Assembly: GCF_051131705.1 (NCBI RefSeq)
Contig: NZ_CP180316.1
Location: 1,736,001 to 1,800,000, forward strand
Direction of reading: 5' to 3'
DNA: 64,000 bases
Source of the DNA: Arthrobacter_M sp030063245
Lineage (GTDB): Bacteria > Actinomycetota > Actinomycetes > Actinomycetales > Micrococcaceae
The stretch's first letter is position 1; the number at the start of each line of letters is the position of its first letter. Made by a program: the position numbers and the translations under genes. Below the pieces are notes generated by a model. That model searched no databases and was not told where the DNA came from. It worked only from the letters and a program-made list of their open reading frames with translations. Below are positions 25,668-34,432 of this stretch, in pieces.

Positions 25668-26162
25668 GTCGATGGCCAGGATCTGGTTTTTGGCCAGGGC
25701 TGCCAACTCTTTATCCAGGCGGTCTTCGTCCTTGGCCCGGCGCAACGTCATCACCAGGGAGGACGTGGTGAAGAAACGTGCCTGGATGCCTTTCTGGCAG
25801 GCGGCGGCCACCAAGGCGGAGGCCATGTGGGTTTTGCCGGTGCCCACGTCCCCGTAGAGGACCAGGTCCTGGGCGTGGTTGATGAACGCCAGGGATTCCA
25901 AGGCCTGCCGTCCGTAGTCTTCGGGGAATCGGACGCTGGAGTAATCAAAACCGGACAGGCTTTTCAACGCCGGTAGGCGCGCGGATTTCAACAGCCGGGC
26001 CCGGCGTGATTCCTGCCGGGATTCGTGCTCTGCCAACAGCACCCCGTGGAGGTATTCGCGTTGTTTCGGTGTTCCTTTCTCGGCCCATTCACTCAAGACG
26101 CTGCCGGTCAGGGAGGCATGTTTGCCTGCTTCGAGGATGTCTTGGACGGTGGTCATGCTCAT
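25668..26162 (-). pseudogene. istB: IstB, N-terminal fragment with Walker A
   Basis: From ATG 26162 (overlapping the istA stop) the frame gives a helical N-terminus and YGDVGTGKTHMASALVAAAC, the Walker A motif of IS21 helper ATPases, up to LAALAKNQILAID. There the RIT element begins. The frame continues into the inverted repeat (LCRAGNYAEV...) and stops at 25563. Without Walker B and the sensor region the ATPase is inactive, so IS21 transposition is blocked in this copy. Confidence 0.92.
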
Positions 26163-27637
26163 GCGACTTCTCCCGTGGTCGTCTCCAACGTGGTGAAGGT
26201 GTCGTAGATGCTCAGATCCACGTTCGCAGCAGCCGGTTCGGTGCCGTGCGCCAGCCTGCGGGCCAGCATCCCCAGCGCTGCCATATCTGGTTCATCCCCG
26301 CGCTGGATCAGCGTGTCAGCGGCCTGCATCGCGGCATCGAAGCCGGCGGATCCTGAAGCGGCATCCACCGCGCTGAGCAACCTGCGCCGGTCCTTTACGG
26401 TCGCTTTGTCCAGCCAGTCGCGCACCGGGTCGGTGACCAGGGCCCGCAGCGGGGAATGCCCCCAGGCACCGGGTTTGGTGACCAGCAACGGGACCAGGGA
26501 TGCTGGTTCGAAGATCGTCTGGGCCTGGTGTCCGAAGGCCCGCGGGAAGGACCTGACCGGGGCTGAGTGCTCATCAAGGATCTGCACCACGTCGTGGCGC
26601 AACCCCACGGTGAGGTTCCTGCTGTGGAAGGCGGGCCCGGCGGCATAGGTGTTCCCATCAATGAGGATATTCCCGGTCTTATCGGCCTTCCGCGACTCAT
26701 AGCGCACCGGGTCGAAAGCGACTCCGGGCAGCGCCAACGAAGCGGAAACGTCGTGGGCGAATAACTCGCCCACGCTCAGGCCCTTGCGATAGTGCGTGGT
26801 GGTGGCCAACGCATCGCACCTGGCCAGCAACACCTCGTTCAGGCCGGCCAGCGTGGCGGCCTCTGGTTCGGGAACCATGAAGTTACGGCGCAGGAATCCG
26901 ACCGCGTTCTCCACGTTCCCTTTCTCGTGGCCCGAGTACGGGTTGCAGTAGCGGGACTCGGACCGATAGTGAAGCTTGAACGCACCAAAGAGTTTCGTCT
27001 CCACGACCTTGGTCCCGACCCGCCGTCCGATGCCGGTGGCGTTATCAAAGACCATCTGCCGTGGCACGGCCCCAGCGTGCTCGAACACCCTGCGCAGTCC
27101 GTGGCTGACGCATTCGGCAGTTTCGCCCCGGTACGCCTGAACGAAGCGCATGTTCGAAAACGGGAAAGTCACCACCAGAATATGCAGGATCTGCCGGATC
27201 CCGGCAATGATCGCCTCGGCCTGCCCGAAATCGACCTGCACCGTTCCGGCCGGCCACACCAGTTCAGTGAAGCCCTCACCCGCCTGCCGGTTCCGGGCCG
27301 TCCACTTCTTCACGAACCGTTGGACCGGTGAATAGGTGCCAGTGAAACCGTGCTCATCAACGAGCCGGTCAAAGATCCGTTTGGCCGTATGCCGCTGCTT
27401 GCGGTTCCTCCGTTGGTCCTCGCCCAACCACCCCTGGATGATGTGTTCAAACCCGGTCAACACCGAGCCCCCTGGCCGCGCCAACGGTGCCGGCGGCACC
27501 GGGGAGAAGTCTTCCCGATCGGCGTACTTGGCCACCGAATCCCTGCTGATGCCCAACCTGCGGGCGATCTCACGCACAGGGACACCTTGGGAGTCCAGTC
27601 GTCTGATATTTTCTTGTACTGACATGGGTACCGTCAT
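26159..27637 (-). CDS. istA: IS21-family transposase IstA
   Basis: A 492-residue DDE transposase from ATG 27637 (an ATG at 27625 is also possible; a longer frame upstream has no matching sequence). The N-terminal helix-turn-helix reads NIRRLDSQGVPVREIARRLG and ISRDSVAKYADREDF. The catalytic core carries VQVDFGQAEA (Asp), VFDNATG (Asp) and GHEKGNVENAVGFLRRNF (Glu). The start and end overlap with istB are typical. The gene looks intact although its helper is broken. Confidence 0.93.
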   Translation of the reverse strand: MTVPMSVQENIRRLDSQGVPVREIARRLGISRDSVAKYADREDFSPVPPAPLARPGGSVLTGFEHIIQGWLGEDQRRNRKQRHTAKRIFDRLVDEHGFTGTYSPVQRFVKKWTARNRQAGEGFTELVWPAGTVQVDFGQAEAIIAGIRQILHILVVTFPFSNMRFVQAYRGETAECVSHGLRRVFEHAGAVPRQMVFDNATGIGRRVGTKVVETKLFGAFKLHYRSESRYCNPYSGHEKGNVENAVGFLRRNFMVPEPEAATLAGLNEVLLARCDALATTTHYRKGLSVGELFAHDVSASLALPGVAFDPVRYESRKADKTGNILIDGNTYAAGPAFHSRNLTVGLRHDVVQILDEHSAPVRSFPRAFGHQAQTIFEPASLVPLLVTKPGAWGHSPLRALVTDPVRDWLDKATVKDRRRLLSAVDAASGSAGFDAAMQAADTLIQRGDEPDMAALGMLARRLAHGTEPAAANVDLSIYDTFTTLETTTGEVA

Positions 27638-27881
27638 CTGCTTTCCAGCCCTTCCGGCGCATACGCTTCGCAATGGCAGCGCCGTAAGGAACTTATCTGG
27701 GGGTGGCGGGCCCATGTCCCCAACACGCTGGGAACCGCCCCGAACCACCCGGTGATCTCAATCTCTGCGCACTCCCCAAAAATCCATGAACCGGAGGGGA
27801 AATGCCTGGCCTGATTCTTAGCGCTCTTTTAGCAGGAAACCGGCCACTAACCCGGCAGGATTCCCTGGCTGAAACGGCCTA

Positions 27882-28237
27882 CAAATAGTCGATCACACAC
27901 ATCGGTGGAGATGACTGCCCACGCCTACGCCCGTCTCGAGCCGAGTGGCCGCGGTTCGAGCCGGACGGTCAACATGGGCAACAAGACTTGCACGATGGGC
28001 CCGATGGTCACGGCGGCCCGGCCGCGACCTAGCCGGCCGGCGGACGGCCACGTAGTTGGTGGCGACCTGAAAGGCCAGCGAGAGACCGGATCCTTGGCCA
28101 CCCAGGCGCCCCTGCCTCCTCGCGCCGCCCGGTGCCCGGCTGTGGTACAGCGGAGACGGCACGCATGGCCGCCGCGACGCTGAAGCTGCCGCGGCGGCCA
28201 GGGGGGCTCATCTCCACACTTCGGGATATGCTACCCG
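27882..28237. other. Stretch without recognisable gene
   Basis: Between the IS21 right end and the secreted-protein gene I see no supported coding region. Some short frames exist on the minus strand but none matches a known family. It could hold the lost remainder of the transposase interrupted at 21945, but nothing similar was found. Confidence 0.4.
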
Positions 28238-28271
28238 GCCTCCCGTCTCTGCGTTGGCAGAGATGGGAGGC
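28238..28271 (-). terminator. Strong hairpin after the secreted-protein gene
   Basis: GCCTCCCGTCTCTGC, loop GTTG, GCAGAGATGGGAGGC: 15-bp stem with one G-T pair, 15 bp beyond the stop of the minus-strand gene. There is no T-run, so it may act as a terminator or as a 3' stabiliser. Confidence 0.55.
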
Positions 28272-28285
28272 TTGGCTGAGCGGGC

Positions 28286-29602
28286 TCAGCCTTGGGCGTT
28301 GGGCACGAGGTCGACCAGGTCGGCCTTGGGCTCCTCGTTGGTGAAGGCGATGACGGGACAGTTGATGACGAAGCCGACAGAGCCGTATGCCGCGCCGCCG
28401 GGTCCGGTGAGCAGGTCGGGGCGGGTCGCGGCCAGATTCAGTATCTGGTTCTCATCGGTCTGCAGCTTGTTGAGGCCGTCCTCGACGGCCTCGTCGGTCC
28501 ACTCACCGAGCTGGGCATCCCACAAGGGGCTGTAGGACAAGGCGTGGCGAGGGTCGGTGATGGTGGGGAAGTCGCCCTGGATGTTGAGGGCGTCGCCGCC
28601 GTTGCGCAAAGCAGCCAGGAGGGCGTCGTTACCCAGGTTCGCGTCCTCGGTGGCGTGCCCATCCTTGATCAGGTGGATCAGGCCTTGGGCGTTGGGGTTG
28701 CCCGCGCCGCTCTGTCCGTTCAGGAACGGGAAGATGCGTTCGCGGCCGGAGCCGAGCGCGTCGTCACCGCCACGGAAGGAGGCCTGGTTCAGCAGAGGGA
28801 CGTAGGTGGCGCGTTCCAGGACAGCGGCCAGGGGGTCGGAGGCCTCGGTGGAGATGTACAGGATTGGCTGGCCGGCGTCGAAGCCGTGAATGAAGAGCAG
28901 GTCCACGGTGGCTTGGGTGAACTGTCCCGGCCCGGCCCGGTCTGCGGGGTGGATGGCCAGAACCCGGTCGCCGGTATTGGAGTGGGTGGTGACATCGAAC
29001 GGGCCGTCGCCGGTGGCCACGATGGGTGCGTTATAGACCACCGGTGAGCCCTCGATCCGGATAAAGGGGCTATATCCTGGCCCGCCGACTGCGCCGGGCT
29101 GGACGGTCGTGGCCGGCAGGGTCGTGGGTCCGGGGACCAGGACCCGTCGCGGCGAGAAGTCCGGGGCGCCAGTGAAGGCGACGGTGGCCTCGCCAAACTT
29201 CAGGTCCGGGGCGGAGGTCTGGGTGACGGTCTGCACGCATGTCGGGCAGGACACACCAAGGTTGGTCAGCTTGGCGGCGTAGTTGACGCCGAGGTCGGCT
29301 GCAAGCCCGACGTCGGAGGACTCAGTCAGGATGTACCACACTGTGTGCCCGTGGGACACGCCTCGATGCAGTGGCAGTCGAACGGTGTTGTTCGTCAGGT
29401 CGACTTGTTTGGCGGACTTCAGAATCAGCTTCTGCGCGGGCAGCAGCCTTGATGACTCGTCCGCCACCAACGCCACCGCCTTGGCGGCGGTGGCGTTGGT
29501 GGCGGACGATGCGACCAGGGGGAGGGCGATGAGTCCACCCACCAGGAACGTGAGGGCTGCACCGGTCAGGACAAGGGTGCGGGAACGCGGGCGATCTTTC
29601 AT
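28286..29602 (-). CDS. Secreted protein of unknown function, transposon cargo
   Basis: A 438-residue protein with a clear signal peptide: basic start (MKDRPRSRTL), hydrophobic core (ALTFLVGGLIALPLVA) and SSA. The mature part contains LPLHRGVSHGHTVWYILTES, a CPTC motif near residue 118, GDRVLAIHPADR and FVINCPVIAFTNEEPKADL. The pattern is of a soluble exported domain, with two cysteine pairs that could bind metal or form disulfides. No domain is recognised with confidence. As the only non-transposition gene between the elements it may be the trait carried by the transposon. A ribosome-binding site (GGAAGG) lies just before ATG 29602. Confidence 0.85.
   Translation of the reverse strand: MKDRPRSRTLVLTGAALTFLVGGLIALPLVASSATNATAAKAVALVADESSRLLPAQKLILKSAKQVDLTNNTVRLPLHRGVSHGHTVWYILTESSDVGLAADLGVNYAAKLTNLGVSCPTCVQTVTQTSAPDLKFGEATVAFTGAPDFSPRRVLVPGPTTLPATTVQPGAVGGPGYSPFIRIEGSPVVYNAPIVATGDGPFDVTTHSNTGDRVLAIHPADRAGPGQFTQATVDLLFIHGFDAGQPILYISTEASDPLAAVLERATYVPLLNQASFRGGDDALGSGRERIFPFLNGQSGAGNPNAQGLIHLIKDGHATEDANLGNDALLAALRNGGDALNIQGDFPTITDPRHALSYSPLWDAQLGEWTDEAVEDGLNKLQTDENQILNLAATRPDLLTGPGGAAYGSVGFVINCPVIAFTNEEPKADLVDLVPNAQG
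29460..29506. repeat. Inverted repeat with 21-bp perfect arms inside the secreted-protein gene
   Basis: Two 21-bp arms separated by 5 bp (TTGGC) lie in codons about 33-48, right after the signal peptide region. The left arm starts TCCGCCACCAACGCC. The arms encode repetitive Ala/Thr/Val residues. In mRNA they could form a very stable hairpin close to the start of translation. Confidence 0.88.
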
Positions 29603-29758
29603 GATGCCTATCCTTCCTTAAGGGGTTTAATCGGGTGTCGGTTCCATCAATAAAAACTACCCGCGCCGCGGCTGGGAATCTACGGCCCAGAGTGCCTGTA
29701 AGCAGGCCGTAAGGTGTGGCTTTCGGATCTATGCGGCGGGGTTCTTCCTGATTTATAT
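29603..29758. promoter_or_regulatory. Upstream region of the secreted-protein gene
   Basis: A 156-bp AT-richer segment between the secreted-protein start and the internal inverted repeat. It must hold the promoter of that gene. No operator-like palindrome was found. Confidence 0.4.
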
Positions 29759-29797
29759 AGGGTCGCCTCAGGAAACGGAATAAATCCATACGCTAAC
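29759..29797. repeat. Internal copy of the Tn3-family inverted repeat
   Basis: The sequence AGGGTCGCCTCAGGAAACGG and onward to ATACGCTAAC matches the outer repeats with one inserted base and a few changes. It lies in the same orientation as the left outer repeat and directly precedes the resolvase gene. Together with the right repeat it brackets a 3.6 kb core unit. Confidence 0.85.
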
Positions 29798-30347
29798 GGT
29801 CGCTGGCGGGTAACCAGCGGTAGAGGGTGGGGATGGATACGCCGAGGTTGTGGGCAACGGTAGCTGGTGGGGTGCCGGTGGCGAGGAGTTGTTTTGCGGA
29901 GGCGATCTTACTGTCGGTCATGACGCGTTTGCGTCCCGGGATACGTCCGGCTTGGCGGGCTGCTGCCAGTCCGGCTTGGGTGCGTTCGATGGTGAGTTCG
30001 CGTTCCATTTGAGCGAGGGAGGCCATGACGTGGAAGAAAAATCGACCAGCTGGGGTCGTGGTGTCGATCTGGTCGGTCAGGGATCGGAAACCGACACCAT
30101 CGTGGTGAAGTTGTTCGGTGAATGCGGTGAGGTTCTTCACGGTTCGGCCGAGACGGTCGAGCTTCCACACGACGAATGTGTCACCGGGCCGGAGTTGCTC
30201 GAGTGCCTTGGTTAGTCCGGGGCGATCGGTGCGGGTGCCGCTGATGGTGTCGTCGAAGGTCTTCTGGCAGCCGGCGGCGGTGAGGGCCTGGTGTTGGAGG
30301 GCGAGGTTTTGATCGTGGGTGGAGACGCGGGCATAGCCGATGAGCAT
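29793..30347 (-). CDS. tnpR: Serine resolvase/invertase (Tn3 resolvase type)
   Basis: A 184-residue site-specific recombinase. The catalytic region shows IGYARVSTHDQNLALQ (nucleophile Ser9), GDTFVVWKLDRLGRT and FFFHVMASLAQMERELTIER; the C-terminal helix-turn-helix is LATGTPPATVAHNLGVSIPT LYRWL. It starts at ATG 30347 and is divergent from tnpA. It resolves cointegrates by recombination at the res site between the two genes. The stop lies near the internal inverted repeat. Confidence 0.93.
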   Translation of the reverse strand: MLIGYARVSTHDQNLALQHQALTAAGCQKTFDDTISGTRTDRPGLTKALEQLRPGDTFVVWKLDRLGRTVKNLTAFTEQLHHDGVGFRSLTDQIDTTTPAGRFFFHVMASLAQMERELTIERTQAGLAAARQAGRIPGRKRVMTDSKIASAKQLLATGTPPATVAHNLGVSIPTLYRWLPASDR

Positions 30348-30524
30348 GAGGGCCTCGTAGTTTCTTGAAAGCCGTGGTTATGGGATGATGCGAGAATACT
30401 ATTCCGAGAACCATTTACGAGAATCGGGTTGTCTTGAATTGGCGGGCCGCTCGTTGTCATGTTCACAAGGCGACTGCGTTGACGTTTCGGTTCTTGATTT
30501 CCTCCGTTTTCAAGAGGAGTACGA
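30348..30524. promoter_or_regulatory. Likely res site and divergent promoters of tnpR and tnpA
   Basis: The 177-bp gap is AT-rich and contains repeated CGAGAA motifs (GATGCGAGAATACTATTC, then CCGAGAACC and ACGAGAATC). In Tn3-family elements this gap is where resolvase binds in three subsites. AAGAGGAGT precedes ATG 30525 of tnpA as a good ribosome-binding site. Subsite limits cannot be set by eye. Confidence 0.55.
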
Positions 30525-33352
30525 ATGCCCCGTCGTTCGATCCTCTCCAGTGCTGAACACGACACTCTGCTCGCACTGCCTGACACTGAGGACGAGTTGA
30601 TCCGGCACTACACGCTCAGCGAATCCGACCTATCAATGATCCGTCAGAGGCGCAGCGACGCCAACCGTTTCGGTGTTGCCGCGCAGTTGTGTTTGCTGCG
30701 CTTCCCCGGGCAAGGATTGTCGAACGAGGCCGTTGTCCCGTCCTCGTTACTGGACCAGATCGGACGGCAACTTCGCATTGACCCGGCCTGTTGGCCAGAA
30801 TATGCGCAACGGGAAGAAACACGACGCGAGCATCTGCTTGAGCTGCGCGTTTATCTGGGCCTGCAGTCGTTCGGTGTGGCGCACTACCGGCAGTGCGTGG
30901 AGTTCGCGACCGAACTGGCCGTGCAGACAGATAAAGGGATTGTGCTCGCTGGGAGCGTGATCGACCTGTTGCGGCGTCGTCACGTCGGGATTCCGTCGTT
31001 GGAGGTCATCGAGCGTATCTGCGGCGAAGCCATCACACGGGCCAACCGGCGTGTTTATGCTGCATTGACCGATCAGCTTTCTGCCGAGCATCGTCGGCGT
31101 TTGGATGATCTGCTCAAGCGCCGAGAGGAGGGCAAGGCCACCCGGCTGGCGTGGTTGCGTCAGTCACCGGTGAAGCCGAACTCGTGGCACATGCTGGAAC
31201 ATATTGAGCGCCTCAAAGCCTGGCAAGCGTTGGACCTGCCTGTGGGCGCTGCGCAGTCGGTGCATCAGAACCGATTACCGAAGATAGCCCGGGAGGGCGC
31301 TCAGATGACGCCAGCCGATTTAGCGAAGTTCGAGCCGGCCCGCCGGTATGCGACATTGGTTGCCTTGGCCGTAGAAGGCACGGCCACGGTCACCGATGAA
31401 ATCATCGATCTGCATGACCGCATCATTGGCAAGATTTTCAACACGGCCAAGAATCAACACCAGCAACAATTCCAGGCCTCGGGCAAGCAGATCAACGACA
31501 AGGTCCGCTGTATGGGCGTATTGGCTCGGTGCTGCTGGAGGCCAAGGAGAACGGCGGCGACCCATACGCCGCCATCGAGTCAGTACTGTCGTGGGAGGCC
31601 TTCACTCTCAGCGTGACCGAGGCACAAAAGCTCGCTCAGCCCGAGGATTTCGACTTCCTGCCCCGGATCGGCGGCAGCTATGCCACGCTACGCCGCTACG
31701 CGCCTGAATTCTTGGCCGTCCTCACATTGCGCGCAGCCCCGGCCGCCACCGACGTGCTCGAGGCCATAGAAGTACTTCGAGCGATGAACATCGATAAGGC
31801 CCGCAAGGTGCCAGCAGATGCACCGACCGGATTCGTCAAGCCGCGCTGGGCCAAACTGGTCGTCACCGATGACGGAATCGACCGGCGCTACTACGAGCTG
31901 TGTGCGCTGAGCGAGCTGAAGAAGAAGCTGCGCTCAGGCGATATATGGGTATCGGGTTCGCGCCAGTTCAAAGACTTCGACGAGTACCTGGTCTCGGCTG
32001 AAAGCTTCACCAACCTGAAACTCGTCGACGAATTGCCCTGACCGTGGCCACAGATTGTGACGAGTATCTTCAGCAGCGGCTGACGCAGCTGGAGACGCAG
32101 TTGACGGTGGTGAACCATCTGGCAGCAACCAACGACCTGCCCGACGCCATCATCAGCGAATCCGGTTTGAAGATCACTCCGCTGGACGCAGCCGTTCCCG
32201 ACGCTGCGCAGAGCCTGATCGATCAGAGCGCGATGGCGTTGCCGCACGTCAAAGTCACGGAAATGCTCATGGAGGTCGACCGGTGGACAGACTTCACCCG
32301 CGACTTCACGCACGTGAAGACCGGCGACACCGCGAAAGATAAGAAACTCCTGCTGACGACGATCCTGGCCGATGGCATTAACCTCGGGCTGACCAAGATG
32401 GCCGAGTCCTGCCCCGGAACGACCTATGCGAAGCTGTCCTGGCTGCAGGCGTGGCACATCCGAGACGAAACCTACGCGGCAGCCTTGGCCGAGCTGGTCA
32501 ACGCCCAATTTCAGCAACCCCTGGCCGGGAACTGGGGCGACGGCACCACATCCTCCTCGGACGGACAACGCTTCAAAGCCGGTGGCCGGCCCCAGAGCAC
32601 CGGCCACGTCAATCCCAAATACGGCACGGATCCGGGTCGAATGTTCTATACCCACATCTCCGATCAGTACGCGCCATTCAGCGCCAAGGTCGTCAACGTT
32701 GGGGTGCGCGACTCAACCTACGTCCTCGATGGGCTGCTGTATCACGAGTCAGATCTACGAATCGAGGAGCATTACACCGACACCAACGGCTTCACCGATC
32801 ACGTCTTCGGTCTGATGCACCTTCTGGGTTTTCGTTTCGCACCACGCATCCGCGACCTGGGCGAGACCAAGCTGTACATCCCGAAAAGTGATGCCGTCTA
32901 TGACGCACTCAATCCCTTGATCGGCGGCACCCTTAACGTCAAGGCCATCCGAACCCATTGGACGAGATCTTGCGGCTGTCCACCTCGATCAAGCAAGGCA
33001 CCGTGACGGCCTCGCTGATGCTGCGCAAACTCGGCAGCTACCCACGACAAAACGGCCTCGCCATCGCCCTGCGTGAACTCGGACGCATCGAACGCACCCT
33101 GTTCATCCTGGACTGGCTGCAAAGCGTCGAACTCCGCCGCCGCGTCCACGCCGGCCTCAACAAACCGTCTACCTCGAACGCGCAGCAAACGCCCTCACAA
33201 GTCAGGACCCGACAGCCGACGACACGCTCCTGCAATACCTCTCACCGCTCGGTTGGGAACACATCAACCTCACCGGAGACTACCTCTGGCGCAGCAACAC
33301 TAAGATCGGCCCAGGAAAATTCAGACCACTACGCCCCACCGGCCACCGTTAG
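30525..33352 (+). pseudogene. tnpA: Tn3-family transposase, frameshifted and partly deleted
   Basis: The first ~330 codons are intact and show the DUF4158 N-terminal domain (LSSAEHDTLLALPDTEDELI, GLSNEAVVPSSLLDQIGRQL). Frame changes occur near 31512 and 32037, where the sequence continues as LGSVLLEAKENGGDPYAAIE and VATDCDEYLQQRLTQLETQL, and near 32958. The catalytic domain pieces are present (DFTHVKTGD, ILADGINLGLTKMAE, SDQYAPFSAKVVNVGVRDST), but about 50 codons containing the usual RASGLNL stretch with the last catalytic glutamate region are missing near 33170. The final part ends at TAG 33352 inside the right inverted repeat. The element cannot move by itself. Confidence 0.9.
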
Positions 33353-33385
33353 CGTACGATTTATTCCGTTTTCTGAGGCGACCCC
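33348..33385. repeat. Right terminal inverted repeat of the Tn3-family transposon
   Basis: On the reverse strand it begins GGGGTCGCCTCAGAAAACGG and ends ATCGTACGCTAAC. The outermost base is followed by the duplication TGGGT. Confidence 0.9.
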
Positions 33386-33390
33386 TGGGT
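33386..33390. repeat. 5-bp target-site duplication TGGGT (right)
   Basis: The second copy of the five bases found at 21563-21567, directly outside the right inverted repeat. Confidence 0.88.
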
Positions 33391-33886
33391 GGACAACGTC
33401 GGCGCCCCGTACTGGTTCGCCCTGAACAAGGGCGCTGACTCCAACTCCCGTCCCCAGGGTGATCATGAGCAGGCTGGGGTAATCGCGGGCAACTCCGATG
33501 CTGGCCTCGCAGATCGCTGCTGTTACAACATCGTTGTCGATAGAGACCGGGACGGAGTACGCCTTGGTTTGGCCAGCCACCAGATCGAAACCGGTGAATG
33601 CCGGTAAGGTGTCGTGGTTTCGGATTACTCCCTCGGCATCGACTGGGCCGCTGGCTCCGATGCCGATCGAGCGGAGAGGTGCACCTCCGGTGACATCATT
33701 GACGTGTTCTTCGACGAAGCTAACTGCATCCGCCGCACTAATCCCAGTTGGCGTCGGCAGGGTCGTGGTTGCGATGATGCTGCGGCGTTCGTCCAGCGCC
33801 ACGAATCGGCTACCTGTTCCGCCCCGATCGATGGCTACCGCCACGGCCGGTGCGGCGTTCGTGTGTGCGGTGAAGGGTTCCGCCAT
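33391..33886 (-). pseudogene. ROK-family protein, N-terminal half (split by transposon)
   Basis: The frame gives VAVAIDRGGTGSRFVALDER (nucleotide phosphate-1 motif), SIGIGASGPVDAEGVIRN, then SVPVSIDNDVVTAAICEASI and LLMITLGTGVGVSALVQGEP, VRGADVVHP, all ROK landmarks (D..GG...., GxPGPVD, DND..AA, GTGVG). The protein continues at 21562 leftward. Joined, the two pieces would give about 300 residues, the usual ROK length. The catalytic Asp is in IDND. ATG 33886 overlaps the AHSA1 start on the other strand; GTG 33844 is a plausible alternative start. Confidence 0.9.
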
Positions 33887-34363
33887 GACGGTTATCAGTT
33901 CCGCCAAGAATCCCGAGGCACTGAGCTTCACCCTCATCGCCCAGTTCGATGCCGGTGTTGAGCGTGTCTGGCAGATCTGGGAGGACCCGCGCCAGCTTGA
34001 GCGGTGGTGGGGGCCGCCACCTGGCCTGCGGCGTTCGAGCGGCATGACTTCGCTCAAGGCGGTGGGGCCAGCTACTACATGACGGGCCCCGACGGTGAAA
34101 AGTCCCGCGGTTGGTGGCGCTTCACCGCCGTCCAGGCCCCGAACCGCCTCGAGTTTGACGACGGGTTTGGCGACGAGAACGGCGCGCCGGTTGAGGCCAT
34201 GGGCACCACCCATGCCACGGTCACCCTCGAGGAGATCGGTGACCGCACCCGGATGACTGACCTGTCCGCGCTTGAATCTGAAGAGCAGTTGAACCAGATG
34301 GTCGATATGGGCACCTCCCGCCGTCATCCTCCGGCTATAGTCTTGAGCGGGCGGCCGCGTTGA
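33885..34363 (+). pseudogene. AHSA1/SRPBCC-type protein, frameshifted
   Basis: ATG 33885 begins MTVISSAKNPEALSFTLIAQ FDAGVERVWQIWEDPRQLER WWGPP, a typical AHSA1/SRPBCC start. One base change of frame near 34015 is needed to continue with TWPAAFERHDFAQGGGASYY and MTGPDGEKSRGWWRF. The end (MVDMGTSRRHPPAI) departs from the family where EEGMREAL is expected, suggesting a second frameshift. The fold binds hydrophobic ligands; role unknown. It is head to head with the ROK gene. Confidence 0.75.
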
Positions 34364-34432
34364 GGGGCGTCGTCCACGAGGATGAAGAAGTTCTATAATA
34401 AAACCAAAACAACTCTGAAGGAGTTCTCGCTG

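Larger units (their letters stand above)
21945..27881 (-). mobile_element. IS21-family element, disrupted by a RIT element
   Basis: Ends are TAGGCCGTTTCAGC at 21945-21958 and its inverted copy at 27868-27881. A subterminal 17-bp inverted repeat (GCGCTAAGAATCAGGCC at 21957-21973 and its complement at 27808-27824) supports the pairing. Two overlapping genes, istA and istB, lie on the minus strand, as usual for IS21. The istB gene is split by 3.4 kb of RIT element. No clear target duplication was found. Confidence 0.85.
21568..33385. mobile_element. 11.8 kb Tn3-family transposon inserted in a ROK gene, carrying nested elements
   Basis: Both outer ends carry the same 38-bp inverted repeat, beginning GGAGTCGCTTCAGAAAACGG on the left and GGGGTCGCCTCAGAAAACGG on the right (read inward). 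The duplication TGGGT flanks them. Inside, in order: a transposase fragment, an IS21-family element that itself holds a RIT element, one secreted-protein gene, then resolvase and Tn3 transposase genes. A third copy of the inverted repeat at 29759 marks the left edge of the resolvase/transposase core. The whole unit must have moved as one piece, since the host gene is restored exactly by removing it. Confidence 0.9.
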
